Shown here: in pieces, positions 9,941-21,451 of the stretch | How positions within the stretch are numbered: the stretch's first letter is position 1 | How the letters are laid out: the number at the start of each line of letters is the position of its first letter | Origin: Vitrella brassicaformis | Lineage: Eukaryota > Sar > Vitrellaceae | DNA length: 33,120 nucleotides | Direction: 5' to 3' | Assembly (NCBI GenBank): GCA_001179505.1 | Contig: CDMY01000468.1 | Location: 2,965 to 36,084, forward strand | Translations under genes and position numbers: made by a program | The notes under the pieces: model-generated | What the model saw: the letters and a program-made list of their open reading frames with translations, nothing else | Database searches by the model: none | What the model was told of the DNA's origin: nothing

Positions 9941-11358
9941 ATGCAGCACCCTCAGCAGCAGACCGACCAGCAGCAGGCCGACCAGCAGCAGGAGCAGCAA
10001 AGCCAGAATCAGGAGCAGCATCCCTTCGTGTACATCTTTCTCGGCCGCCGCACCTTCTACCTTCTCAGCCTCAATGACATCCTGCGGCTGAGGAAGATCT
10101 GCAGATGGCTCAAAGAGCTCTTCGGAGCGCTTCAGCTGCGGCAGCGACTCAGCCATTCGCTCTGCACACAGGCGGGGCCGCGGCGGACTGCCAACGGACA
10201 GCAGCTCCTGACATTCGACGAGCAGCAGATGGGTGTGGGTGACCTGCTGGCGGCGCTGTGTGTGACGGAGGCGGGCGGCTGAAGTGAGATGAGCGAGGTC
10301 ATTGAGCTGGCGGGGCAGTGCGGCCGCTGCCAGCTGCCTGTGAGGCTCACGGCGACCGATCTGCACCGATACCCAAACAAGACGGTAAGCCAACCGAGGG
10401 AGGGAGGGAGGGAGGGAGGCAGAGACAATGGCTCTCAATGGGTGTGTGTGTGGTGTGTGCAGGCGTATTTGGCCGATCCCCGTGTGTTGGCTCAGCTCAA
10501 GATGGTCGGCCGCCACATCGACTTCGGCAACGGGGTGACCTTCCAGCTGTTCCACCACGGCAACACACTGCGGGCCGTCAAGGACCAGGACGGCTTCGAG
10601 ATGGACATCAACCCGCCCCTCCCTGCCAACCACCCCTACCAGCAGCACCGACAGCAGCACAACCCGCCCGTCCGCAGCAGGATCACATTTGTCCCGGCCT
10701 TGGGCTGGCACATGAGTTTGTCCAGGCCTCTGGCCTACTCATCTGTGTCGTCGTGTGTCAAGAACATCGTCATCAAACACTTCGAGGTGACTCACCAGAT
10801 CAACTTCACTAGGCGTACTATCCACAGGTGAGGCGGGGCATCACTCTGTGTGTACTTTGCCACGACAGACGAGTGTGTATGTTATGTGTGTGTGTGTCAG
10901 GCATGTCGACAACAACCGGCTGGACACCCTGCTGACACAGTCCCCCCACACACCAGTCGCCGGATGCACCACCACCACATCATACCGCACCACTGCCGGC
11001 TTCACTTCTCGTAGTCTCGTCCTGACCGGCGCAAGCCACTCGTTCGTGGCATGGATCTACATCGTCGAAGCCTCCTTTTACAACTTCGGTCAGCCCATTC
11101 ACAACTTCGGTCAGCCCAGCACGGCACAGCGAGGGGGGGGGAGGGAGGGGGAAAAGCACACACACAAGACACACACAGCACTCACTCTCGTCTGCTGTGC
11201 TTTCCTGTCATTCGTTTGCAGTGATTGTGTGGGTCCACACGACCGAGCCGGCTGTGTCTGGTGTGGGCGGTGCCTTCAAGGACCGCTTCCCTCAGACGAC
11301 TCGGCTGGCGCGTGTGGTGCTGGGTACCATCATCTCAGCCATGGTCTTCGGCCAATAA
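9941..11358 (+). CDS. polyQ-headed protein of unknown function with an in-frame TGA
   Basis: Exons: 9941-10384, 10463-10827, 10901-11088 (or 11109) and 11222-11358. The N-terminus is Gln-rich (MQHPQQQTDQQQADQQQ), followed by a conserved-looking hydrophobic and basic block (FLGRRTFYLLSLNDILRLRK) and, later, a CGRC motif. The last exon ends with a possible membrane helix (LARVVLGTIISAMVFGQ). A TGA at 10280-10282 interrupts the first exon in frame; a 63-nt in-phase intron 10235-10297 (GT...AG) or a 36-nt one would remove it. Otherwise the gene may be two genes or a decayed copy. Intron phases downstream all agree, which argues for a real gene. No family was recognised. Confidence 0.65.
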
Positions 11359-11929
11359 ACAGCTGAGGTGTGCACCAAACACGACTGACACGAGCAGAAG
11401 ATGCGCACGCACGCACTTCTATATCCTCCGTGTGTCAGGTTGGGCGGTGGTGTCATGCCGGCCCACAACAGTGCAGACGTGTTGTGATCGGGGTGCATGG
11501 GGGTGGGTGGGCGATTGATTTTCGACTGCGTGACTGCATTGTAACTGTCTGTGCGCGACATATGTGCTGTTGCATGTGTTTCACAGTCGTTGCCCCTTCA
11601 GACAGACAGACACAAAGACAGACAGACAGACCGCTCGTTGTCCACGGGATCGATACGTGTGGATGCATTCATTCACATCTCTTTCTGTCCCGGTGGAGCA
11701 GCCAACGCGTGTGTACATGGGTGCGGCTCCCTCTCTGTATTCATGTGGGCCTTCAGCATGTGTGCGTGTATACATGTGGACTTTGATATGCAGCGAAGCA
11801 TTCATTCAATCGATTGCCGTGTCGGTCATCAGTGTGTTTGTCAGTCAGTCAGTCAGTCCATCAGTGCGTCGGCTCCCTCGTCTGTTGGTCAATCATCCCG
11901 AGTCTGTCTGTCTGTCTCATCGAGTCCAC
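11359..11929. other. convergent spacer rich in simple repeats
   Basis: No gene supported. It contains (AGAC)n at about 11600-11630, (TCAG)n at 11840-11859, (TCTG)n near 11905, and borders the (AC)n run at about 11981-12008. Confidence 0.65.
11840..11859. repeat. (TCAG)n microsatellite
   Basis: Tandem TCAG units in the convergent spacer. Confidence 0.9.
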
Positions 11930-14900
11930 TCACTCCACCTCATTCACCAGCCGCTCGGTCAATTCAGTGGCCTGCTGCCACCACACACACACACACACAC
12001 ACACACACGGTGGATGAATGAGTTGTAATGTCCATTTGGCTCTTTGTTTGTTTGGCTGACCTCCGTGTAGCATTTCGTCCTTCTTGGCCACACGCTGCAC
12101 GAACTCCGTCAGGACGTCAACCTTGACTGAACCGACACACACACTGCCTGATGTGTCTTTGGATGAGTGGTTGCGATGCACTGCATGCCTTGTTCCTCTG
12201 ATGTGACGGCGGCCATGAGGTCTGTCAGCTCACTCGCCGTCACGGGCGGACGCAACTCACTCAAACCCTTCACCAATCCAACACACACACACACACACAT
12301 CCATCCATCCATCCATCCATGTGTGTGTGTCACAGACCTTGGCGAGTTCGTCGATGGAGATTTCGCCCGAGCGGTCGGCGTCGATCGAGTCGAAGAAGAC
12401 GCGCAGCGCACCTTTCTCGCGCTCGGCTCTGGTCGACGGATCTTTACATTTGAAACACACAGAGAGAGAGACAGACAGACAGGCAGGCATCCACACGTGT
12501 GTGACGTCAGTGTGTGTGTCTTTGGTGTTGTGCCTTCATAGTCGAAGAAGGCCATGACGAAGACGGTCTGAAACTCCTGGTTAGTGACCGGACAACGGAT
12601 GCACTCACGCAAGAGGTGGATGTGTGTCTGTTTGGCTCACTCTCAGCTCCAGTTTGCCCGATCGGTCGTCGTCGACCGTCTCGAACAGCACACGAGCATA
12701 GTACCTGCACACACACACACACAGAGTTGGAGCTGGTTGTGTGTGTCTTGGTTGGTCACTGACTTGGCGTCTGGCGATGTCTTTGCGAGGCCGAACGACC
12801 GCACCGTCTCGTAGAAGCCCTCCAGGTCCATGCCGCCACTCTCTGCAGCACACACACACACACACACAAAGGGGCCATCCACTGATCCGTCCACCTATTT
12901 CTGTGTGTCGGGTGGCTGACCGTCTCGAGTGTCGCTGAGTGCGGCGAAGGCACTCACCACGGCGTCCTGCACGTCACGCGGCAGACGCTCGAAGTAGCTC
13001 ACAGCACTGCACACACATTATCAACACACACAAGCACACATATTCCCTCTCCCTCTCTCGCTCTGGTGCACTGCAACTGACCGGGCCCGTTTGTTTCGGT
13101 CCTCTTTGGCGGCCGTGTTGGCTTTGTTTCGGATGAAGGCGAGTATCTGTGTCTGCCGGGCGAGCCGCTGCGCGTCGATGTCAGCCATGAGCGTGTCGAT
13201 GGTGTCTGTGTCGGTGAGGAAGTCCAGCGAGGTGATCATCGTGAAGAGCCCCACTGCACTCGCCAGCACCATTGCACTCAGCCCCACCGGCAGAAATGTC
13301 AGCGGGTAGGCCCACAGCCCGTTGAACCACCACAGGCCACGGCTGCCGTGGGACGTGCTGATGACGGCCTTGAGCAGCAGAGCCGTGTAGGCTGACAGCA
13401 GGAAGAGCGTCAGCTGGACCAAGAAGGTCGTCGCCTTGACGGACGCCAGAGGCAAGACGGCCGCCGTCCGGTTGACCTTGCCGCACAGCCAGTGGGAAAT
13501 GACCGGACGCTCCTCGTCGAGCCGAGACACAAACACTGCATCCAACACACCACACAGAGAGAGAGATATGGCTGTGTGAGCATCATCCCTCTGTCTCTCT
13601 GTGTGTGTGTGTGTGTCCTTGCCGGTCTGGTCGGGCTCGGCGACGTCCGAAGTGATCCAGTTCTTGAGACGCGTCTTGTCGGGGCGGTGGTAATACTAAC
13701 CCAGACAGACAGACAGACAGATGGAGGAGACAACAGAGAGAGGGGTCATGTGTTGTCCTGTTTGTGTTGTGTTGTGTTGTCTTGTCTTGTGTTGAGTGTG
13801 CGCATTATTACGTCGAAGGTGCGGTAGAATGAGAGGTGGAGGGCCGAGGCGGCCGCCAGCAGCGCAAAGGCCAACACCACCATCAGTGTCACCGACGGAA
13901 CACCAGACAACTCCTGCACACACACATCCGTCCATCCGTCCATGTGACGTCAAGTCATGCTGTGTGTGTCGACTTGTGTTGCTGACGAGGAGGGGTCGGG
14001 CGGTGATGGCGATAGCGATGACTGTGATGAGCATCGATGTCGGCAGCTCGATGAACTCGACGACGGTGTGGCCCACACGAGCTGCACACACACACACACA
14101 CACACATCCATCCATCCAGCCAGCCCTCCCCCGTCAGTGTCTGTGTGTGTCTCTGTTGTGCCTCGGAGGTATTGTGAGAATGTGATTTCCTTCTCGTCCG
14201 GCGTCTTGACGAAGATGTTGGTGTGTCTGCCGTGGAACCGTTCGCGGAGGCCGAAGAAGGAGAGGGCGTTGTCGAGCTCGGCCTCCTGTGTGCCGAAGGT
14301 GACTGTCTTGCGGATAGTGAGAGGAAATTCTCGGAGCCGCTGGGCAGTGCCTGGATCTGCTGGGAGAGGTCGTTGCGGGTGAGGCCAGAGAGGAAGTCCC
14401 AGCGGCGGCACGTCAGGTGGCCGACGACCAACAGGATGGCCGTGTTGAGAATGAAGAGCGCCATCACGATGAAAATCAGAATGTGCACATCCTCAAACAG
14501 CTCCGTCAAGGGCGTGGGCGGCGGGGCCCCTGAAGAGGACAGACAACACACAGCAGGTGTGTATAGCCATGCGGTGGGTGGACTGACCCACCACACTGAC
14601 CTGGGTGCACTTGGAGGGCGACCTTCTCCGTCTCGCTCATTCCCAGGTAACGGTCGTTGAACGCACGAACCACACCGGTCCGAACTGACACAGACGCACA
14701 CACACGCGATGAATGAGCGTGTCGCTGGGCACCCTCTGTGTGTGCCGGTGGCCTACCGGCGATGAAGAGTGCGGGAAGGGGTCATGTAGCCCGAGATGTT
14801 GACGAACTCTGAAAAGTCATAGATGCACTCGACAGCAGCGAACTCCAGGCCGACAGGGCGATACAGAGGCCATCTTGCTGCCAGGAGAGGCACCGGGACG

Positions 14901-15178
14901 AGAAGGACAGCACCGCACAGAAGGCCACTGACTCATCCTCGGTGCTTATATTCCAACTTGCAGCGTCATGCCCAGGTCTGATCCTCTCTCAGCCCAACTC
15001 AGCCCACTTAGATGGGCTGGCGGCGGGATCTTGATCTGTCGAGGCCGCCAAATCCAACACATCAGTGACAGTTACTCGAAGGCATAGCTGCTGCTGATAA
15101 TGCTCGGAGAATGGCATCGATGTCGTCGACGGCCGGGGAGGCTGAACGGGGCTGCCAAGAGGGGCGAGAGGATGACAT
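11930..15178 (-). CDS. polytopic membrane protein with C-terminal EF-hands
   Basis: About 15 exons: 15178-15076 (tentative), 14877-14757, 14684-14601, 14529-14162, 14081-13987, 13913-13812, 13695-13623, 13535-13082, 13006-12921, 12842-12764, 12704-12641, 12576-12534, 12441-12338, 12267-12189, 12126-11930. Membrane segments include HILIFIVMALFILNTAILLV, TSMLITVIAIAITA, LMVVLAFALLAAAS, FLVQLTLFLLSAYTALLL and PVGLSAMVLASAVGLF. The tail holds two canonical EF-hand loops, DDDRSGKLELRE (split by an intron) and DADRSGEISIDE, so Ca2+ binding is expected on one side of the membrane. Phases agree from 14081 downward. Two single-base frame breaks, near 14764-14790 and 14310-14360, are needed in the upstream exons. 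Four introns have GC donors. A channel or Ca2+-regulated transporter is possible, but no family was recognised. The end may be at 11964 if a last intron is spliced. Confidence 0.72.
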
Positions 15179-15618
15179 GCTGAGATCTCATCGGCCAAGA
15201 TGAACGATAACCTCTCAGCCGATAATGGCGCTTCTCACAGGCACCTCCCGTCGCCAAACACGTGAAAAAAGCCCCCTTCCCCGTTGTCGGTTCGATACTG
15301 TTTAAGCTCGCGATCAGAGAGAGAGATTGGAGAGACCTGTCTTCCGGAAAGGAGCGAGGCTGTGCAGCATCGAGGGGTGGCCGAGGCGCCGTCTTGTGGT
15401 TGCTGCGCCTCATATCGATGAGTTGACTGAGAAGAATCGTCGCTTTTGTCCTTCCTGAGGTAGCCAGACAGGGAACAGGCGAATTCGCCATCGGTGCCGC
15501 CCTCATGTGCTGTGTGTGTTTGCGCAGGGAGGGACCGTGAGCATCGGTCAATTAGCTGCGGCCTCAGAGAAGGCATTGGAGTTCTCATCGCAGCCGCTGA
15601 GTCAGATCTACAGCAGCA
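15179..15618. promoter_or_regulatory. divergent promoter region with AGCTCGCG
   Basis: 440 bp between the EF-hand gene (-) and the LRR-like gene (+), with AGCTCGCG at 15305-15312. A long minus-strand open frame (about 15072-15551) crosses it but has no exon-like phase match with the EF-hand gene, so it is not called. Confidence 0.4.
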
Positions 15619-17806
15619 ATGGAGGAGGGAGATAGACAGGTGAGCGCATCACAGCACCGCTGGCAATGGACGGCCGTGTTTGGGTTGGGTATGTGTGTGC
15701 AGGGCAAGAGGACCCGTCACAGTGAGGACGCGCCGGCTGCGGCTGCGGCTGCATCTGCTGGAGGTGGTGGTGGTGGCGAGAGTGACGAGGTGCGGCAGCG
15801 ACGGGAGGAGAGGGAAAGGCCCTTGCGCAAGGAGATCAGTGACACGGTGAGCCAGCCACCGACGCACTGAGGGCATACACACTGATGGATATCCTCTGCC
15901 GTCCCGTGTGCTGTGTGGCTGTACTTCAGGAGGGGCTTCTCAGCTACATGATGGCCTTCCTGCCCATCAACCTGATGGTGCAGCTGGCCAAGTCCATCTG
16001 GCAGCACGCCGCACCCGAGCTCTCGGACGTCACCATCAGCTCGGCAACCAAGGAGGAGCGGTCCTTTTGGCAGCACGTCCGTCTCGCCTTCGTCACCCAG
16101 CTGGCGGCCCGACTCACCCACCTCACAGCCATCACCCTCCACTACCCCACCGGCTTTACCGGTGTCTTCTGCTGGTGTTTCGACGTGTTTGTGGCCATCA
16201 TCGAGGGTCATATCGCTGGCCGACGGGCAGCCGACCTGGGCGGCGGGACTCTGGAGACAATCACCCTCCAAAGAGGGGTTCGTCTGACCAACACGGAGAT
16301 GCAGACCCTCTCGAGGACTCGTCCGCCCCTCCCAGCTCTTCTCGACCCGCCTCCCACCCTCCACGCGCTCACCACCATTGATGGTCTGACCCGCGACCAT
16401 CACGGGCTGGCCGACCGACGCCGGCGGATGCCCTCACTCACCACCGTGCAGCAGCACGAGACATGGGGTGCCGACAGAGTGGGCCGCTTCATCAGCTCGT
16501 CCCGCTCACTGCGGCGTGTGGGCGGTAGCCTTAGGGGGGAGGACTGGGCGGGTGTGTTTGAGGGCATCCCTGCGGCACCTGCTGGGCAGCGGGGAGGGCC
16601 ACTCGCACAGCTGGAGAGCATCGACACCATCAAGATCAGAGGTGACGATGAGGCGGCGGGCATAGATCGGCTTCAGGTGACCACAAAAGACGTTCATGTT
16701 CAGCGTCGCGTGTGTGGGTTGGCTCATGATGTTCTTCCTCTATGTGTTTGTTGTCGCCTTCAGGCTGTGCTCGTGGCGCGTGGCTGTCGACGGTCGCTTA
16801 AGCAGCTGCACGTGGAGCTCAGTTCCTTCTACCGCATCGGCCGCCGCACCCTGCCCACTCTGCTGGCCGTGGACCGGCTGGTCGGCGCGTGCTGCCGACC
16901 GGACGCCCCACTCACGCTGACCGCCATTGGCCATCTCGAGTTCGACCTCGCCATCTTCTACCAGGCCGACTTCCCCGCCCGCCCCTCACCCTCATTCAAG
17001 ACCATGATGCAGCAGCTGGCCCGGCAGGCTTGGTGTGTGCAGTACATCTTCACCCAGGACGGCCTCACCGACCCGTACGACAAGCCGAGCCAATCGGCCA
17101 TCGAGATGGCCAAGACACTCTCATTCGACAAGGCCACGGATGTGCTGGTCATGAACGCCGACGGCTTCGATCCCCCGGCCAATACCGCAGCGCCCCTTCC
17201 CGCTATCGTCACACACCTACAGCAATTCCCGAAAGCCTCACGGCTGTGTGTCGAGAGCGACCTGGGTGGTGCTGCCGGGCGGCTGCTGGCGGCAAAGATG
17301 CCCAAGGAGGTGGGGGACGTGGACATCGGCGAGGTGTCGGGTGATGAGAAGGTGGGCGTGTTGGAGGCACTGGGGAGGGAGAGGGAGGTGGGTTGGATGA
17401 ATATGGGGGAGTTTGAGGGCGGTGTGGACCAGTTAGTGGGGGCGGCCAACAGATTGCCTACGATAAAGGCACTAGACTTATTATTCGATGTGACATGTAC
17501 GCCGAGAGAAGAGGACATTTGTGTCCCTCTGTCCGTCCTCATTGCTGCCTTGTGTGTGTTCTCTCCCCTTCAGTGCCTGACGATGTGGAGGAGGCGGGCA
17601 GCTTCGTCCGCACCGGCTTCTCGTCGGTGGTCTCGCGCATCAGAGGCCTCCAGCGCGTGTATCTGATAATCCGCAATACCGACTACCAGCAGGGTGCTTC
17701 CATCGGCGCCTCCCTCCCTGGCGGCACCAACATCGGTGCCTTCACAATCACACACGAGCACCGTGGGTCACACTTCACCGTCATGACTGTCAGTCGCAGT
17801 GCATGA
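15619..17806 (+). CDS. F-box/LRR-like protein of unknown function
   Basis: Exons: 15619-15639 (seven codons), 15703-15846, 15930-16676, 16764-17496, 17574-17806; 625 residues with matching phases. The intron 16677-16763 is 87 nt and in frame. After a low-complexity Ala/Gly linker and a charged QRREERERPLRKE stretch, residues about 56-80 (LLSYMMAFLPINLMVQLAKS) resemble an F-box-type helix set. The remainder contains periodic beta-strand-like phrases (LTAITLHY, LESIDTIKI, LKQLHVEL, IKALDLLF, LQRVYLII) as in degenerate leucine-rich repeats. If so it would be a substrate adaptor, but this is inference. An alternative 3' end splices 17788 to 17883 and stops at 18023, adding IGGGLSGRLLCVMDHSGRAV. 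Very long, GC-rich exons set it apart from its neighbours. Confidence 0.72.
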
Positions 17807-18466
17807 CGGTAAGGGAATGGCACTCATTCACACGGAGTTCTGATTGCGTGACCATGTTCGTGTCTCCTCTGTGTGTATGCAGATTGGTGGTGGTCTGTCG
17901 GGCCGGCTACTGTGTGTGATGGATCATAGCGGACGGGCAGTGGGGCCGTTCTTAGCTGACGACATTCATTCATTGCATAGCACAGCTGCATATGTGTGTC
18001 TGTGTCTGTGTGTGGATGACTGACTGGGTAGCTGTACAGATCGGCGGACGACCGGGGGCTGCATGATGCTGACGTGTGAATGACCGTGTTGGCAGAGAGA
18101 GGGAACGAACACGCCAGAGGGACAAGTACCGGCAGGCGCACCACATAGCCATGCCGCATCAATCAAGCACTCCAACCAGCCCATTGCATTCAGTCAATCA
18201 CTCGTCATGGATGGATGCAAATGTCTCTCGTCCGCTGGTTCGTTCGTTGGTCTGTCGTAGGAAGGACACCACTTACGCGTACACTCTCAGAACACCACAC
18301 ACACACACACACACAGCGAGAGCCAGCATCCCTCTCCGCTCTCTCTAAAACACTCACTCTCACATGAGAAGGGAAAAATCTCTCGTGTGAATGCGCACGT
18401 CATACGCCCACGCATCACACGCATCACACGCATCCATCCATTCGGTATCTACCCTGTGCTGTCTGT
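17807..18466. other. convergent spacer, possible extra 3' exon
   Basis: It may include an alternative last exon of the LRR-like gene (17883-18023). The rest has (TGTG)n, (CA)n near 18300 and CATCACACG repeats near 18412-18432, with no supported gene. Confidence 0.55.
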
Positions 18467-20755
18467 CTAGGAGGATTCGCTGCCTGAAGCAACGGGAGCC
18501 GGCTCTTGGCTGGTTGATGCGGCTGTGGCAGGTTCGCCCAGCTTGGACTCCTTCTCCTGAAGCTCCTTGGCTGCACACACACACACACACACACACACAG
18601 GCAGACAGAAAGAGAGGACGGAGAGACGCATTGATGGATGGATGGATGGACGCGTGGGCGTGCATTTGCTCACCGCGCGCTTCGAGTTTTTCGGCGAGGT
18701 CTTTCTTGCGGCGGATCTCCATCTCTTTGAAGACCTTCTGGACCTGAGGTCGATCATCAGACAGACAGACAGACAGATGGCACCATGGCACACATCGTGT
18801 TTATGGTATGGAGGAGTGGGTGGTTACCTCTCTGAGCCGTTGCAGGTTGGCCGACCACACCGTGTAATCGGTAAAGCACTTCCTGTGATGTGTCACATCA
18901 CACACGCACACACTGACTGTGAGCACACAGTCTAAGTGTGTCTGTCTGTCTGTCTGTCCGTGACGAGCGACTTACTTTGGTCCGCCGAATTTGTAGTTGC
19001 AGTCGAGAGCGCTCATCCACTCGGTAACGGACTCTGATTGTTCGACGCCATGAGGCACACAGACATGCCATCCATCTCTCTCTCTCTCTCTCCCTCCCTC
19101 CCTCTGTGTGTGGCTTTGTGTGTGGCTTTGTGCGCACCCTGTGTCACTTCGGTGTTGGCCATCTCCATCATTGTGTACAGGCCCCTAAATGACGCACACA
19201 CAGACTCAGGTGGGTGGATGCACGGGGCTTGGCTTGAGTGCGGTAGGTAGAGTCACTTAAGTCACTTACACGCCCCAGACGCGGTTGTACAGCCACAAGG
19301 GATTCGCCTTGATCGACTCAATCGTCCCCTGACAACACACACCACACACAACAGACACACACACCGTGTTGTATACTCGTTGTGGGCGGGGTGGATGGAA
19401 TCACGTCAACTCACTCACCTCAATGCCCTTGTCGCCAGGCTTGGCCGCATTGAAGGCCGAGAGTATCTCTGAAGAGCCCCCCTTGCCTATCCCACACAAA
19501 GAGAGAGGGAGAGACCTTCTGCGTGTATGCGTGCGTGTGCGCCTGTGTATCGGCACGTGACGTACGTACCTGTGACCCATTCTTTGAGCTTCTGGGCGTC
19601 TCCGCGCATCTTACTGGGGTCCTGTCCAGCACATGTAGGGACACACAGACGAGACGCCCATACACCACCATGAGTCCATGCGGACCTCTGTACACCCGTC
19701 CTCCCACCCACTCACTTCATCAACCGCCTTTGCAAGGCAGTCGAAGAGCCGCTGCTTCTCTGACTCTCCTGGTGGGTAGCCATCCTTCACACACGGACAC
19801 ACAGACACACCGACACAAGCACATGTGTGTATTGGGCATCTGAGGTGTTGGTTGTGCGAGCGGCCGGGCTTACTGTCAGCCTGTCGAATACTGTCGCGAA
19901 GCCCAGTGCAAAGATGGGATCTACACACAGCACGCACACACACATAGACGGGCAGACACACAGACGAACACGCACACGAGAGCGCGCCGAAAGGCAGACA
20001 CAGACATGCGCAGCTATGGAATGAGTGAGTCACTGACCGTATGTGAAACGGACGTCGACTTTGGCGAAGTGCGCTGCAGTGAGGAGCTCGTCGACCACAC
20101 GGCGGTAGGGCTCCATGATGGGAATGGCGCCCCACAAAGAGTAAAAGGCTGCACACATATATGGAGAGAAAGAATCGACATTTGTAAGTTCTTCAGCGCA
20201 GTGAATCTCTTTCCCTCTCTGTTTGTTCGTCTATCTGTCTGTCTGTCTGTCTGTCTGTCTGACGAGGCTGCGCGCACCTCTCGTCGAGTCAGAGAGGGTC
20301 TTGGCCTGAACGTCGACGAACACGCACACACACATGACATGTGCTCTCCCTCCCTGTGTATGTTGTCATGTCGATGTGCGCAGGGATTGTTTACCTTGGT
20401 GGCCGCCCCTGCCTGGTTCTTGAGCACCTGTGTTGAGCAGTCAGGTACACACACACGATTGTGTCATAACATAAGACAGATCTGACGGGCAGTGGGTGCA
20501 TCCATGACCTGCAGATCGATGTCCTTTTCTGCGAGCATTGTCACTGCCTGCGCACGCACCAACACACACGCACAATAGGAGCCTCTATTCTCCTTTGTCT
20601 GCACGCACCTGCTGCCTCCTAAGACTGCTCCCCCTGTGTGTGTGAGGGCTGACGGTCCTCATCCCACTGTGATAAGGCGATGTGCCCGTGATGAGCGCAT
20701 GGGCAAGCCGCGTCCACGCGCACACAGCCATCAGTACTAGAAGGGCTTGCTTCAT
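18467..20755 (-). CDS. THF1: THF1/Psb29 photosystem II biogenesis protein, plastid-targeted
   Basis: Fifteen small exons with fully consistent phases: 20755-20654, 20547-20509, 20427-20395, 20305-20278, 20148-20038, 19920-19874, 19784-19716, 19621-19570, 19468-19419, 19328-19270, 19184-19138, 19033-18976, 18882-18828, 18743-18674, 18570-18467; 307 residues. A signal peptide (MKQALLVLMAVCAWTRLAHA) and a short transit-like region precede the family start, KTLSDSTRAFYSLW. Family landmarks follow: YRRVVDELLTAAHF, VDVRFTYDPIFALGFATVFD, GYPPGESEKQRLFDCLAKAV, NPLWLYNRVWGVGLYTMMEM and a charged coiled tail KVFKEMEIRRKKDLAEKLEA. THF1 acts at thylakoids in photosystem II assembly/turnover and FtsH protease maintenance. 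Its presence implies a photosynthetic host. The C-terminal Ser/Pro/Ala tail is lineage-specific. Confidence 0.95.
20231..20261. repeat. (TCTG)n microsatellite in an intron
   Basis: Tandem CTGT units in the fourth intron of the THF1 gene; on the coding strand the run reads (ACAG)n. Confidence 0.9.
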
Positions 20756-21323
20756 TTCGCAGACAGAGGAAGATCTGCCTCAGATCGACCTGCCTGAGTG
20801 CGCCCTTTGCACAGCAGGGAACACGCAAAGGAGATGCAGGCAAGATCTGTCTGAGAGAGATGCGAGCTGTAGTCTGATCTCGCAAAGGAGACCGAATGAG
20901 GAGAAGGAAATGGTGGCGCCGTTACTGCCATTGACGTGAGGCAGTGTCTACGCGACAACAGCTTCCTTGCCAACACATGATGATGATGATGCTGGCGTGC
21001 TGCTGCTAGTGCTGTTGCTTGGATCACATGATGCTGCTGGTATGTAAGCAAAGCACTGGGGTAGGCTTCGCTTCGTGTGCTTCGATGGCCTGCCTGCTGT
21101 GTGCTGCTGTGCGTGTCACCCACAGGTGTCGATTGATTGATTTGATTGACTGCCTGTCTGTCTGTCTGACTGCCTGTCTGCCTGTCTGTCACACTGACTG
21201 ACCGCATCAGGTAGACTGACTACGATGGGTGTGTGAGCATACAGATGATTGATTGAGTCCATGTGTGCCTTTATCAGATTGATTCATTGATTGGGTTGAT
21301 TCACACCGACACATACCATCCGT
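20756..21323. promoter_or_regulatory. divergent promoter region
   Basis: 568 bp between THF1 (-) and the RRM/KH gene (+). It holds TGCGAGCT (20861-20868, the reverse of AGCTCGCA), AGATCTGCCTCAGATC near 20771, GCAAGATCTGTCTGAG near 20840, (ATG)n near 20980 and a (CTGT)n run near 21155. No gene is supported. Confidence 0.4.
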
Positions 21324-21416
21324 ATGGCTGACAGCCGCCCGCCGGTATAGAGTCCAGTCACGCCGACACGCAAACAAAGCAGTGCATGGTCGCACGCACG
21401 CCCTCTGCTGCGTACT

Positions 21417-21451
<35 letters not shown>

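Noticed and set aside
10280-10282. Selenocysteine reading of the TGA in the polyQ gene
   Set aside because: A 63-nt in-phase intron explains it equally well, and I could not identify a SECIS element by eye.
9902-10711. 269-codon open frame on the minus strand
   Set aside because: It lies antisense to exons of the polyQ gene, and its leucine-rich start is the complement of the CAG repeats. No phase-matched partners.
11600-11910. Regular short repeats considered as a CRISPR array
   Set aside because: These are 4-base tandem microsatellites without spacers, in a clearly eukaryotic setting.
3819-15178. Assignment of the EF-hand membrane gene to the MLO family
   Set aside because: Only a vague similarity in one membrane segment; MLO landmark motifs were not found, so no family is claimed.
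15072-15551. 159-codon minus-strand open frame
   Set aside because: It crosses a divergent promoter, has no domain-like sequence, and does not join the next exon better than the shorter exon starting at 15178.
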